Shown here: piece after piece, positions 25,111-34,633 of the stretch
How positions within the stretch are numbered: position 1 is the first letter of the stretch
How the letters are laid out: each line of letters begins with the position of its first letter
From: Nitrospira sp.
Lineage (GTDB): Bacteria > Nitrospirota > Nitrospiria > Nitrospirales > Nitrospiraceae
Assembly (NCBI GenBank): GCA_022842445.1
Contig: JALHPO010000016.1
Span: 1 to 53,092, forward strand
Direction: 5' to 3'
DNA length: 53,092 nucleotides
The notes under the pieces: model-generated
Database searches by the model: none
What the model was told of the DNA's origin: nothing
What the model saw: only the letters and a program-made list of their open reading frames with translations
Made by a program: the position numbers and the translations under genes

Positions 25111-26158
25111 AGGGGCCCCCGAACAGGCCCTGCTCCACTTTCCCTCGAAAACTCACGTAGACCCAGATGGTATAGCCGATGACCAGGCTGATGCCGATAC
25201 CGAACCAGACAAGGCCGACACGCAATCCGTAGGACGACGCAGCGCTGTTGTGGATAGTCAAGCTGGAAGACGGGTCTTCTACCGCAATCAACAGGTTTGG
25301 AAATAGACCCCAGGCCACGCTGCCCACGCTCCCGAGGATGAACAGGCTCCAGCTCACGAAGACAGCGCCATCCCGTTGACGGCGACGGAAATACTGTGCG
25401 GCGAACAGCGCCGCCCCTACCGTCAGGGGCAAGACACACCCAACCGGGTGTGCGACATACCCATCCTGTAGGGCCGGTTGGACAAACAGAAGCACCGGAA
25501 CCGCCATGAGCGCCAGGAGGACCACAGCCCAGCTCCCGCGATCGGCAATCCGCCTTGCTCGGGTTTGGACAGCCGCATCCGTCTTGATCGCGAGATAGTT
25601 CGCCCCATGGACGGCGAGCATCGCCACGGCAAGCAGGCCCACGAAGACCGTAAACCAGTCCAGGATTCCAGGGATCGGTCCGGGCGTGAAGGTGGTCCAC
25701 AGCGCAGCAAAGAAATAGCCGTCGGGACCGAGCGGCACACCTCGAATAATGTTGCCCAAGGCAGCGCCGAAGACGACGGCAAGCAGAAGATTGAAGACTG
25801 AGAAGATCGCATCCCAGAATGTTCGCCATAAGGGATTACGCAGATGGGACCGTAACGCAATCGACAACCCGCGCATGATCAGAAACCACAAGACAAGATT
25901 GAGAGCCAGGTAAAAGCCGCTGAATCCGGCGGCGAAAACCTTGGGGAAGGCGAGGAACAGGAGGCCCCCGCCCGCCACGAGCCAGACTTCATTGCCCTTC
26001 CACACGGGACCGATGGCCTTCAAGACCAGTTGTCGCTCTTCATCAGTTCGAGCGACGAACAGGTAGATGATGCCCGTCCCAAAATCGAATCCGTCCAACA
26101 CCGCATAGACGGCGAACATCATGACAACGATCACAAACCACAGAGTCTCGACCGCCAT
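25103..26158 (-). CDS. cydB: Cytochrome bd ubiquinol oxidase subunit II
   Basis: Second subunit of the high-affinity quinol oxidase in the inner membrane. The 351-residue protein has the family opening ETLWFVIVVMMFAVYAVLDG, followed by GFDFGTGII and VWKGNEVWLVAGGGLLF, which are highly conserved in CydB, then LALNLVLWFLIMRG and about eight membrane helices. It begins 15 bases after the cydA stop. CydB carries no haem in well-studied enzymes and stabilises CydA. Together they reduce oxygen to water with quinol as donor and tolerate low oxygen. Confidence 0.93.
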   Translation of the reverse strand: MAVETLWFVIVVMMFAVYAVLDGFDFGTGIIYLFVARTDEERQLVLKAIGPVWKGNEVWLVAGGGLLFLAFPKVFAAGFSGFYLALNLVLWFLIMRGLSIALRSHLRNPLWRTFWDAIFSVFNLLLAVVFGAALGNIIRGVPLGPDGYFFAALWTTFTPGPIPGILDWFTVFVGLLAVAMLAVHGANYLAIKTDAAVQTRARRIADRGSWAVVLLALMAVPVLLFVQPALQDGYVAHPVGCVLPLTVGAALFAAQYFRRRQRDGAVFVSWSLFILGSVGSVAWGLFPNLLIAVEDPSSSLTIHNSAASSYGLRVGLVWFGIGISLVIGYTIWVYVSFRGKVEQGLFGGPYE

Positions 26159-26173
26159 ACTCTCCTTGCCCGC

Positions 26174-27529
26174 TCAACCCGTCGGCTCGGAAGAAGACCG
26201 CGGTCCGCCAGTGACGGCCGGACCGCGGGAGACCATTTCGAAAAACAAGAACAGAAACAGCAGGCCCAGCAGCACATACAGACCGAGGAAGCCGAGCAAC
26301 GAGAACAGGACATTGCCCGACCCCACCAGCGGTGAGTTGCCGTCGGCGGTTCGGAACAGGCCATAGACGAGCCACGGCTGCCGCCCCAGTTCGGCAGTCA
26401 TCCACCCCGCGGTCGTGGCGATGTAGGGAAACGGCGCCATGAGCATGATCGTCCAGAGCATCCACCGCGCCTGAAACAGACGTTCCCGCCAGAGCAGCAC
26501 CACGGCCGTCAGCATCAACGGGATGAACATCGTCCCCAGGCCGACCATGATGTGGTAGGTGTAGTAGAGCAGCGGCATGGTATCCGGCCAGTCTTCACGA
26601 GGAAAATCGCTCAGCCCTTTGATCTCCGCGCCGAAGTACTTATGGATGATGAAACTGAGCATTTTGGGAGCGACCAGCGGATTGTCGATTGTCAGCGTGT
26701 CCATGTTAGGCTGACCGAATATCACCAAGTCGGCTCCTGATTCGGTGTAAAAGAGACCTTCGAACGCCGCCCCTTTGATGGGCTGATGCTCGAAGACCTG
26801 CAGCGCGGCGTGATGACCGGTCGGAAACAGCAGCGCGGTGGTGGCGATCGCGCCGACGACGACCCCTGTCCGGAGAAACGTCTTCGCCGCATCGATGTGA
26901 ATTCCGGAGAGCAGATAATAGGCCCCCACTGACGCCATCACAAAGGAGCCGGTCGCGACCGCGGCCGTCATCGTGTGGGTGAATTGCCAGACCAGCCAGG
27001 GGTTGGTCAGCAGGCCCCAGAGACTCGTCATGTGGACCGTGCCATCCTGATCGACGCCATAGGCCACAGGATGCTGCATCCAGGCATTCGTCGCGAGAAT
27101 GAACAGCCCCGAGAGCCATGAGCCGAGGAACAGCATCACGGTCGTCATCCACTGGACAAATGGACCGAACTTCTTCCTTCCGAACAGGAGGACGCCGAGA
27201 AACGTGGATTCCAGAAAAAACGCGAACACGCCCTCCATGGCCAACGTCTGGCCGATGACGCCGCCGGCAAACGTGGAAAATTTCGCCCAGTTCATACCGA
27301 ACTGAAATTCCATGGGGATGCCGGTGACAACGCCGAAGGCAAAACTCAAGGCAAAGATCTTCGTCCAGAAATGGGCTGCCTCGTCGTAGTGGGCGTCCTG
27401 CGACCAATAGGCGCGGCTCTTCAGGTACACGATCAAGACCGCCAACCCTATCGTCAATTGCGGGAAAAGGTAATGAAAGGTGGCCGTGACGGCGAACTGC
27501 AGGCGATCGTAGAATAATGCGCTCGTCAT
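26174..27529 (-). CDS. cydA: Cytochrome bd ubiquinol oxidase subunit I
   Basis: Catalytic subunit with haems b558, b595 and d. The 451-residue protein starts with LQFAVTATFHYLFPQLTIG, in which H19 is the expected haem b595 ligand. GIPMEFQFGMNWAKFS and LAMEGVFAFFLESTFLG contain the conserved acidic residues of the proton path, WQFTHTMTAA carries the haem b558 histidine, and GRQPWLVYGLFRT is a CydA hallmark. The quinol loop (KGLSDFPREDWPDTMP) is short, so this is not the long-Q-loop enterobacterial type. It is the first gene of an apparent five-gene unit. Canonical motifs argue for a true bd oxidase rather than a divergent bd-like protein. Confidence 0.93.
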   Translation of the reverse strand: MTSALFYDRLQFAVTATFHYLFPQLTIGLAVLIVYLKSRAYWSQDAHYDEAAHFWTKIFALSFAFGVVTGIPMEFQFGMNWAKFSTFAGGVIGQTLAMEGVFAFFLESTFLGVLLFGRKKFGPFVQWMTTVMLFLGSWLSGLFILATNAWMQHPVAYGVDQDGTVHMTSLWGLLTNPWLVWQFTHTMTAAVATGSFVMASVGAYYLLSGIHIDAAKTFLRTGVVVGAIATTALLFPTGHHAALQVFEHQPIKGAAFEGLFYTESGADLVIFGQPNMDTLTIDNPLVAPKMLSFIIHKYFGAEIKGLSDFPREDWPDTMPLLYYTYHIMVGLGTMFIPLMLTAVVLLWRERLFQARWMLWTIMLMAPFPYIATTAGWMTAELGRQPWLVYGLFRTADGNSPLVGSGNVLFSLLGFLGLYVLLGLLFLFLFFEMVSRGPAVTGGPRSSSEPTG

Positions 27530-28705
27530 GAATATCGCTTCCTTCGTTCAGAGGTTCCCGCCCACGGTCATGTGTTCTCGTCGGTCGCCTGTAACCACGG
27601 GAACCTGCGCGCATCTCCTGTTCCAGCGCCACCGGCTTTTAGCGCAAGACGGAACAGACTTGCCTTCACCCTCTGTCTATTTGACTTCTCTGCCCACAGC
27701 ATCGTCGATGCGCCTTGACTGCAACTCCATCTCTTGCCTGAACGCCGCATTTCAACAATCTGCCAGACGTGCACCATATCCAATCAGCCGTCGCTGTTAC
27801 GACGCCGGAGATTCTTCACCGGTGCGAAAAAGACGGCTCGGTCAATTCCGACGCAATTATCACTATCCCTGGCGGGGCAAGGACCCGAAGAGTCCCCGAT
27901 AGTAGGGCATTTGAAAATCACATCCTTGCATGTTCGTTAAACCAGGTCTGGTCAATAGTACACATCGCCTAATTGAGCCTGGGCGACATACAACCTCAGT
28001 TGCGGAATTTACATGCGGCGGCGTAGCTGAATTCAAATTGACCGACTACCTAAGGAAGCTCTTGATAGCAAACCATCCAGTCTTGTCGTGTTGGAGAGGG
28101 CACCCTACCAATCACTGGGCGATGTCTACGAGAACGGCATGGAGGAAGCCACTGACGTGTGCGAAGAATGTCTGTCTGTCCTCATCATTCCACTCACCTC
28201 GCCCAGGAGCCCGGCGGCCTCCGCTCCTAGGCGGGAGATGGCGGCAGGGTCGCCAGCCGCCTCAGACTCAGCAGCCAGCCCATTGGATACGCTTCGTCAC
28301 GGACCGGCAGCAAACCACGGCGTTGAAAGCGGCGTGCCGGCATTTCGCCTCACTCCAGAACTTTTCCATCTTCTTTCTTGCCCGTTGCGAGAGCTGCTAG
28401 CCCACCCCTGCAACCCAGGCGACAGACTGATAGCAAGTGGCGTTCAACAACCTCCGAGGTGTCCACAATGGAACATACTTTCTTGGGAGCACATGCAATC
28501 ATCTGACGTTAATTGGGAGGGTACCGATATCTCTCACCACATGTTCGCAAGAGCGGATATGCTCTCAAGGCCGGGGGGGTCCGAGCGATATACATTTCCA
28601 CAGTCATGGCTGGACAGAGTCACTTTTTTTTAATTCTTTCACAACAGGGCGACCCGATGTCGCTTAGTTCCGTGGTCGGAATGTTACCGCCAGCCACAGA
28701 AACAA
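27530..28705. other. Gene-poor stretch upstream of cydA
   Basis: About 1.2 kb without a convincing gene on either strand. Open frames exist (for example 27930-28400 and 28088-28633, plus strand) but their products are Pro/Arg/Ser-rich, show no domain and lack ribosome binding sites. A run of eight T (28624-28631) after a weak stem could be a terminator. The composition suggests decayed genes or an old insertion. The cydA promoter should lie near 27530-27700. Confidence 0.45.
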
Positions 28706-28939
28706 GTGAGCGCATTATTCGACGTATACGAGAGGACGCAGCCCAAAGAACAAGAGGCCATGTGCCAGCCGTCAATCATAGACCGACCCTGTTCGGCGCA
28801 GAGGCATCCGCCCGCCGACTCTACCATGCGCGACATCAAGGAGCGTCTCGGACTAAGCAGACGCGTGAAGAATAAAGCGACCGCCATAAACGTGCCTGCA
28901 CAGGTCAGCGCTGTAGGCCACGAACGAGTGAGGTTATGA
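28706..28939 (+). CDS. Possible small protein coupled to the epimerase fusion gene
   Basis: Not recognised and uncertain. The frame (77 residues from GTG) ends in an ATGA overlap with the next gene, as translationally coupled genes do, and its third codon positions are GC-rich in about two thirds of codons. The C-terminal half (MRDIKERLGLSRRVKNKA) looks like a basic helix. An alternative overlapping frame, 28657-28875, is about equally weak. No clear ribosome binding site is seen. Confidence 0.3.
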   Translation: MSALFDVYERTQPKEQEAMCQPSIIDRPCSAQRHPPADSTMRDIKERLGLSRRVKNKATAINVPAQVSAVGHERVRL

Positions 28940-31278
28940 CAGATACACCGACGATTGCACAAAGATTGGGAACCTTAATTATTACCGGCAGCAGTGGGCG
29001 GATCGGGAGCGCGCTCATTGATCACGTGGGAGAGAGTTACACGGAGATGGGCTTCGACCGAGCAGGACCGCCCCATCCGCCGCCCGGAACCGAACACGTG
29101 ATCGCATGCGACCTCAGCTCCGATGAGGGCGTGTGGGCTGCGTTGGATGAAGTTCGTCGTCTCGGACATAAGCGAATCGCCTCAGTCATTCATTTGGCCG
29201 CGTACTACAGTTTCTCCGGTGAACCGAGTCCTTTATATGAGCAAGTCACCGTGCGCGGCACTGAACGACTATTGCACGGGCTGAGAGACTTCGAGGTCGA
29301 GCAGTTCATCTTTTCCAGCACCATGCTCGTGCATGCGCCATGCAAACCGGGCGAGCGCATCCACGAAGATTGGCCGCTCAGGCCCAAATGGGATTATCCA
29401 ACGTCGAAGGTCGCGACGGAGGCACTGATTCTGCGAGAGAGAGGGGACATACCGGTGGTGCTGATGCGCATCGCCGGTGTCTATGACGATTACGGCCATT
29501 CGATCCCGATCACGCGGCAAATCCAGCGCATTTACGAAAATCGTTTTATCGGTCACCTGTATTCCGGTGAGATGACGCATGGAGCGTCCTTCGTGCATAT
29601 GGAGGATATGGTCCAGGCTTTGGTGCTCGCCGTCGAACATCGTGCGCAACTTCCGCAAGTCACGACGTTGCTTATCGGTGAACCGGAAACGCTCAGCTAT
29701 CATGAGCTACAGCGCATCATCAGCGGCCAGCTTCACGGCAAAGAATGGAAGACGTATCCTATTCCCAAGGCATTGGCCAAGATTGGCTCCCGAGTCCTGA
29801 ACGTGGTGCCCGGGACCGACCCATTTATTAAGCCGTGGATGATCGATATAGCTGACGACCATTATGCGCTCGACATCTCCCGAGCCCGGGCGCTGCTCGG
29901 CTGGGAGCCGCGCCACTCTCTCCGTGAAACGTTACCTAAGATTCTCACAGAGTTGAAATCTAACCCGATCGCTTGGTACCGAGAAAACGACCTGGGGGCA
30001 GCACCTAGTCCAGATGGGCCTCCCTGGCCGCATGTGGCAAACATGTTGCTCGGTCTGTGGCTCATGGGGAGCGCGCCGGCCCTCGGAATGACCGTGCCGG
30101 CACTGCTCTGGAGCGATCTTGCGAGTGGAGCAGCGATTATTTTCTTCGGCATGCTCGCGATGCGCCATGCATGGGCCGCGTGGACCGTGTGCGGCGTGGG
30201 TCTTTGGGTGATGAGCGCACCGCTGTTGTTCTGGGCGTCGAACGCCGCTGTCTACAACAACGACTTGCTCATCGGCGCACTGGTAGTCACCTTTGCGGTC
30301 ATTGTCCCGCAGCTCGGTCGTGACGGCTCCGGCTCAGGCGCTCCACCAGGCTGGAGCTACAATCCGTCCGGGTGGGTGCAACGCTTGGGGATCGTGTTCC
30401 TGGCGATGATCGGATTTTTTCTCTCTCGTTATATGGCGGCGTTTCAACTCGGCCACATCGTGTATCCGTGGGACCCATTCTTTGGCGATAGCACCAGCCT
30501 CGTGCTCACCTCAGATATTTCGAAAGCCTTTCCCGTTTCGGACGCCGGCCTGGGCGCACTGTCCTACCTGCTTGATGCCCTGGCCGGGCTGATTGGGGGA
30601 AAACAACGCTGGCGCACGATGCCGTGGATGGTTGTGCTCTTCGGTCTGTTCATCATTCCCCCTGGCGTGACAAGTATTGTGCTGGTGATTCTTCAGCCGG
30701 TCAGTATCGGCGCCTGGTGTACCCTGTGTCTGGTGGCATCTGTGGTGATGCTGCTGATGGTGTCACCGGCTCTTGATGAAGTGATTGCCACCGGTCAGTT
30801 CCTCCTTCGTACCAGACGTGAACGCGGTCATGTGTGGCGGGCATTTTGGCGGGGTGAAGGCAGCACGGCAGAGGAACCGGAGACATTGGAACGGCGATCG
30901 CGCCTTTCGGAGTTTCTACACAGCATTGAAGCCTTCTCTGCGCCATGGAACCTATGGCTGAGCACATTGGTTGGCATTGGACTGATGTCTGCGCCTACGA
31001 TGCTGAACCTGGTCGGATCCGCCGCTCATAGCACACATATCATGGGCGCACTGGTGGTGACGTTTTCAGTGGTGGCGTTCGCCGAACCCGTGCGCCTGGT
31101 GCGTGGACTGAACGTCCTTTGCGCCGTCTGGGTGCTGCTTGCAGGATGGATTCTTGACGGCGGATCGCCGTCCTGGCCGTGGATCAGTGCCGTTAGTGGA
31201 CTCGCGCTCATTGCGTTGAATTTGCGATGTGGTCCGGTCGAGGACCGTTATGGCGACTGGCAACGTTTTATCCATTGA
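28936..31278 (+). CDS. NAD-dependent epimerase fused to SPW and VKOR-like membrane domains
   Basis: A 780-residue fusion. Residues 10-340 are an extended short-chain dehydrogenase/epimerase with nucleotide motif TGSSGRIGSAL, active-site YPTSK (Tyr and Lys of the YxxxK pair) and the HLAAYYSF strand. From about residue 350 the protein is membrane-embedded: SPW-type segments (LGLWLMGSAPALG at 355, and GIGLMSAPTMLNL near 685), and between them a VKOR-like section with SIGAWCTLCL, whose CxxC is the expected redox pair for quinone-linked disulfide formation. The domain set suggests a redox or lipid/quinone-related function at the inner membrane, but no substrate is known. Confidence 0.75.
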   Translation: MTDTPTIAQRLGTLIITGSSGRIGSALIDHVGESYTEMGFDRAGPPHPPPGTEHVIACDLSSDEGVWAALDEVRRLGHKRIASVIHLAAYYSFSGEPSPLYEQVTVRGTERLLHGLRDFEVEQFIFSSTMLVHAPCKPGERIHEDWPLRPKWDYPTSKVATEALILRERGDIPVVLMRIAGVYDDYGHSIPITRQIQRIYENRFIGHLYSGEMTHGASFVHMEDMVQALVLAVEHRAQLPQVTTLLIGEPETLSYHELQRIISGQLHGKEWKTYPIPKALAKIGSRVLNVVPGTDPFIKPWMIDIADDHYALDISRARALLGWEPRHSLRETLPKILTELKSNPIAWYRENDLGAAPSPDGPPWPHVANMLLGLWLMGSAPALGMTVPALLWSDLASGAAIIFFGMLAMRHAWAAWTVCGVGLWVMSAPLLFWASNAAVYNNDLLIGALVVTFAVIVPQLGRDGSGSGAPPGWSYNPSGWVQRLGIVFLAMIGFFLSRYMAAFQLGHIVYPWDPFFGDSTSLVLTSDISKAFPVSDAGLGALSYLLDALAGLIGGKQRWRTMPWMVVLFGLFIIPPGVTSIVLVILQPVSIGAWCTLCLVASVVMLLMVSPALDEVIATGQFLLRTRRERGHVWRAFWRGEGSTAEEPETLERRSRLSEFLHSIEAFSAPWNLWLSTLVGIGLMSAPTMLNLVGSAAHSTHIMGALVVTFSVVAFAEPVRLVRGLNVLCAVWVLLAGWILDGGSPSWPWISAVSGLALIALNLRCGPVEDRYGDWQRFIH

Positions 31279-31374
31279 CGATGTGGTGATTTTTCCTGGT
31301 GATCGACCTCGTTGGGCCCTGCCGCCCTGCTCAATTTCCTTTAGCAGAGAGTCCATTTGAACTCATCAACCGAC

Positions 31375-31725
31375 TCATCGCGCTTTCCGCACTTCCGACC
31401 AGACATAGACGGCTCCAAAACAGGCCCCGGCGACAGCGGCAACTACGAATTGTTCGGTCGCTCGAACAGCGATGGCCCACCAGACGATGGCAGTCAGAAG
31501 ACCTGCCACCGCGCCATGGACGGTCTTGCCCCCCGCAAGTTGAAATCGATCGGTGAGCAACACCAATGCCGTCATGTACAGAGGCCCCGCGATAACCGCC
31601 GCCGCGAAATGAGCGAGGTCATGATTGAACACCCATAGCTCGATCATTCCGGCTATCGTTCCAAGAACAAGACCCGTGATCGCTCTTCGGACTAAGACAG
31701 AAGAGAGCAACGCTGTCACAGCCAC
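31375..31725 (-). CDS. Small integral membrane protein, unknown function
   Basis: Not recognised. The 116-residue product has four likely membrane helices (about residues 1-30, 36-58, 67-88 and 90-108) separated by short polar loops, with HDLAHF and GGKTVHGAVAG in the loops. The charged C-terminus VWSEVRKAR should be cytoplasmic. It converges on the epimerase-fusion gene 96 bases away. Nothing in the neighbourhood points to a specific job. Confidence 0.55.
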   Translation of the reverse strand: MAVTALLSSVLVRRAITGLVLGTIAGMIELWVFNHDLAHFAAAVIAGPLYMTALVLLTDRFQLAGGKTVHGAVAGLLTAIVWWAIAVRATEQFVVAAVAGACFGAVYVWSEVRKAR

Positions 31726-31979
31726 GCCATCCCCCGTGTTAAAAAGTACATGTGTGTGCTTCTGGAATCATGAGTTTGTGATACGGCCCTCTTGGTCGAC
31801 GGACAGGCATAGTACGCTCAGGCAACTCACAACTCAATGCGCAATCTGCACAACTCTCAGATTTCTCGCTACAAGCTTCACCAACGCGTTCACCTCTTCC
31901 ATCTTGCGCTTCATGTTCCACCGTTCGACACACGCACGGTCCTGAGCAGCGTCGAAGGACGAAAGACGAACGACGTAAA
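31726..31979. repeat. Spacer with degenerate TTCGAC...GTCGAA repeat
   Basis: No gene is supported. At 31921-31962 the sequence resembles a dispersed intergenic unit: GTTCGAC, then GGTCCTGAGCAGCGTCGAAG and GACGAA stretches, giving a TTCGAC/GTCGAA dyad. Minus-strand frames across it read as repeat-derived peptides (for example RLSSFDAAQDR) and are not genes. Confidence 0.4.
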
Positions 31980-32747
31980 TCAGTACAGCCGCACCTGCCC
32001 GCCTGAGCGCAGCGCGACACCGGACTGCGGAGTGCATTGCTCGACGCCGAACATCCAGCGGCGTTCGGGGCGCAGAAAGTACAATTTCACGCTCTCAACC
32101 ATCGATCCCCGAGTAGACTTTGCCTGAGGTTGAACTCCGAGAATCTGTTGCCAGACAGGACGCCAGAGCGACGGGCGCACATGGATGGGATCGAAGCCAT
32201 ACCAGGCGGGATCAAGCCGAACCAATTTCGTGCCGTGCGTCGCGGATAACTTCTCGATCCCTTCGCACACCAGCTCAGATCTGTCGATGACCTGAGACAG
32301 AGACAGCCGGCAGGATGGCACCAGGGCGGACCGAAACGCCAAAAACTTAAGATGTGACAGGCGGTGAATACTGGCAAGAGGTAAGTCTGTCATAACAATG
32401 TCGTTCGTCACACGTCCCAGGCGGACAAGTACCTCCTCGACCCATCCAAGCGTTCGTTCGACTGAGAAGCCATAGAGGATGTCATTACCGACATCCGTCA
32501 CGAGTCCCCTGATGGCGGTTGGAGAACGCCGCTCCAATTCAACCCACAAGCCGGATTTGATGATGCCGGGCAAGGTGCGAAAGAGAAACCGGCTGGGAGC
32601 GCCGTAGGATCGCCCATGGCCGAGGGCCGCCAGTACTTCGACATCGGGCCCCCATGCAGTTCGAGCAGACGAGACCACGGTCTGGAATCCTCGTGTCAGA
32701 TTGCTAGCGCCAAGAGCCACGACGCACGCGACATCAGTGGACATCAC
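31980..32747 (-). CDS. SGNH/GDSL hydrolase-like protein
   Basis: Predicted esterase-like protein of 255 residues without a signal peptide. The SGNH blocks are visible in modified form: GASNLTRG near the start (the S of block I), a G in GHGRSYG, TDVGNDILYG (the G-N-D of block III), and DPIHVRPSLW (the D-x-x-H of block V). Whether it is catalytic, and on what ester, is unknown. It may start at the second methionine. It is co-directional with the membrane protein downstream and a small membrane-anchored protein upstream (33-base gap). Confidence 0.65.
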   Translation of the reverse strand: MMSTDVACVVALGASNLTRGFQTVVSSARTAWGPDVEVLAALGHGRSYGAPSRFLFRTLPGIIKSGLWVELERRSPTAIRGLVTDVGNDILYGFSVERTLGWVEEVLVRLGRVTNDIVMTDLPLASIHRLSHLKFLAFRSALVPSCRLSLSQVIDRSELVCEGIEKLSATHGTKLVRLDPAWYGFDPIHVRPSLWRPVWQQILGVQPQAKSTRGSMVESVKLYFLRPERRWMFGVEQCTPQSGVALRSGGQVRLY

Positions 32748-32780
32748 CAGCTCTCAGCCGACGATCTGCAGGACAGCGCT

Positions 32781-33161
32781 CTACTCGATGAGAATCTGCC
32801 CCTGTCCGCTCGCATCCAACCTGACGACGACTGCCGCAACATCCTCCCTGCACCGATATCGCCGTATCGTGGAATCATTACTATCGAGAATGGCACAACG
32901 CGACTCCATATCCCCTAGGTCCCCCGGCTGAAACCTGAATCGCACCGTGACAATCCCTCCACTGACTCGATGCGTTTCATTGATGTCATAAGAAGAATTG
33001 GGAATGACATGCGACACCCAGCCTTGGGTCATGAGCTCGGACTCTTTTAACTTCTGATAGGTGTCATAGTGAGACTCGAATGTCTGCGCATTATCCACGA
33101 GCCATACCGCGCCCAAAAGCACTGCCCCGATGATCAACAGACTACCGCCGATTTTCTTCAT
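32781..33161 (-). CDS. Membrane-anchored small protein, unknown function
   Basis: Not recognised. The 126-residue product begins MKK and has one hydrophobic helix (about residues 5-22), then a mainly beta, charged domain with cysteines near residues 89 and 104 that could form a disulfide in the periplasm. It lies 21 bases after the ketopantoate-reductase-like gene and 33 bases before the SGNH gene on the same strand, so it may share their transcript. Confidence 0.5.
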   Translation of the reverse strand: MKKIGGSLLIIGAVLLGAVWLVDNAQTFESHYDTYQKLKESELMTQGWVSHVIPNSSYDINETHRVSGGIVTVRFRFQPGDLGDMESRCAILDSNDSTIRRYRCREDVAAVVVRLDASGQGQILIE

Positions 33162-33182
33162 ATCTCGATACGTACTGAACGA

Positions 33183-34538
33183 TTACACCGCCGGCGGACA
33201 GGTGGTCTGTCTCGTATCACGGCCCGGCCCTTTGGTGATCTCGATTTTCCCCACATTTTTCACGTTCGCGCAGAGATCCCCCAATCCCGGCGTGATGAGC
33301 CGAAAGGGTCCGCCCTTTCCATCGGGCAATGGTTCGCCGTCGAGCTCATACACAAGGACTCCAAAATCACGGGCCTGCTGAAGCGTGAGCGCCGCAGCAT
33401 ATTTGCCATCCAACGAATGAAACGTCACATGATCGGCATCAATGTTCAGCGCCGGCACATCCAGCAATCCCCTCACCGCGATCGCCCGCCCCTTCATGCC
33501 CGGCATCACGGCACTGACATCGGCAATCTGATGTTCATCCGGCAATTGCTGCAGCGCCTTGCGATCGAATGAAACAGGCTGCACGACCGCACCCTCAATC
33601 TTCACGATGCCGGGGCCGGTCTGTTCCTTCTCCGTCACGGCCTTGATCATGGCCGTCAGGGCTTCATTCACCGGCGTGGGAATGCCGAGTTCCCGCCCTT
33701 TCTCCACGATATATCCGTTCAAGTATGCGATCTCCGTCGGGCGGCCTGCTTTCCAATCGTCATACATCGACGTATGGATATCCCGAATTTCCTGTGTCGC
33801 CTTCACGACTCGCTCCGGCATATCCAGCGGCAACGGCACCTTGACCGCGGCCGAGACCGCCGTTACCTCCCCGACGATTTGTCTGATCACGGCAAATAAT
33901 TCAGGATGATCCAGCGCACGTGCGACGGAGTCGTTAATAAGCACGGTGATGGGATTGAAGACGCAATTCCAACACATCTTCTCCCATTTGCTGCGGCGGA
34001 TATCTTTGGACAATTGGCAGGGAATTCCCGCGGTGGTGAAGAGATCCTTGATCGCGAGCAGCCGTTCGCTTTCATGCCCCATCAGTTCGCCGATTGCCAC
34101 GGCGCCTTTCTTGTAATGGTCAATCACACCGGGCTCGGCAATCTTGGAGTAGATATAGGCCACCCCGCCCACGACACAATCGCGCTTGAATCGAGCGATC
34201 AGGCGATCTTCGTTATCGATCCCGTTTTGCAATGTCAGGAGCACCGTCTTCGCCGAGACCACCGGTTCGATCTGATCCATGACTTCATCGAGGTGATAGG
34301 CTTTGACTCCAAGAATAATGAGGTCCGGCTTGGGAAGCTGCCGTGCGTCTGACGCCGCCTGTGGCCGGACAGTAAAGGTTCCACCGGCGCTGCGGATCGT
34401 CAACCCGTTCCGTGTGACTGCGGCCAGCGTGTCCGGCCGGAGCAGAAACGAGACATTTGGATTCCCCTTCGCCAAGTGTGCCCCAAAGAATCCGCCCACC
34501 GACCCCGCGCCGACTACTAAAATCTGTTTCATGCTCAT
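33183..34538 (-). CDS. Ketopantoate-reductase-like protein with a molybdopterin-oxidoreductase-like C-terminal domain
   Basis: A 451-residue two-part protein. Residues 1-310 are a 2-dehydropantoate 2-reductase (PanE/ApbA) fold: VVGAGSVGGFFGAHLA for NADP binding, LTLQNGIDNED, and SKWEKMCWNCVFNPI with the expected catalytic lysine. Residues 335-445 resemble the core of the sulfite-oxidase-type molybdopterin domain (DVSAVMPGMKGRAIAVRG, GGPFRLITPG, LCANVKNVGKIEI). PanE makes pantoate for CoA, and coaE and coaX are in the window, but the added domain makes this an atypical member whose substrate may differ. Start chosen at ATG 34538 with GGAGG upstream; ATG 34532 is also possible. Confidence 0.75.
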   Translation of the reverse strand: MSMKQILVVGAGSVGGFFGAHLAKGNPNVSFLLRPDTLAAVTRNGLTIRSAGGTFTVRPQAASDARQLPKPDLIILGVKAYHLDEVMDQIEPVVSAKTVLLTLQNGIDNEDRLIARFKRDCVVGGVAYIYSKIAEPGVIDHYKKGAVAIGELMGHESERLLAIKDLFTTAGIPCQLSKDIRRSKWEKMCWNCVFNPITVLINDSVARALDHPELFAVIRQIVGEVTAVSAAVKVPLPLDMPERVVKATQEIRDIHTSMYDDWKAGRPTEIAYLNGYIVEKGRELGIPTPVNEALTAMIKAVTEKEQTGPGIVKIEGAVVQPVSFDRKALQQLPDEHQIADVSAVMPGMKGRAIAVRGLLDVPALNIDADHVTFHSLDGKYAAALTLQQARDFGVLVYELDGEPLPDGKGGPFRLITPGLGDLCANVKNVGKIEITKGPGRDTRQTTCPPAV

Positions 34539-34633
34539 CTCCACATCCTCCACACATTGCACAGGACGCGGCGGTACTATAGCATGCGACTGCGAGCAGA
34601 CGCAGCGGCCTTCTCTCTCACTCGGCATGAATC

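Noticed and set aside
27930..28633. Frames of 156 and 181 codons on the plus strand
   Set aside because: Pro/Ser/Arg-rich, no domain, no ribosome binding site, and they overlap each other in different frames.
31739..32037. Minus-strand frames reading RLSSFDAAQDR
   Set aside because: This peptide comes from a degenerate TTCGAC/GTCGAA intergenic repeat rather than a gene.
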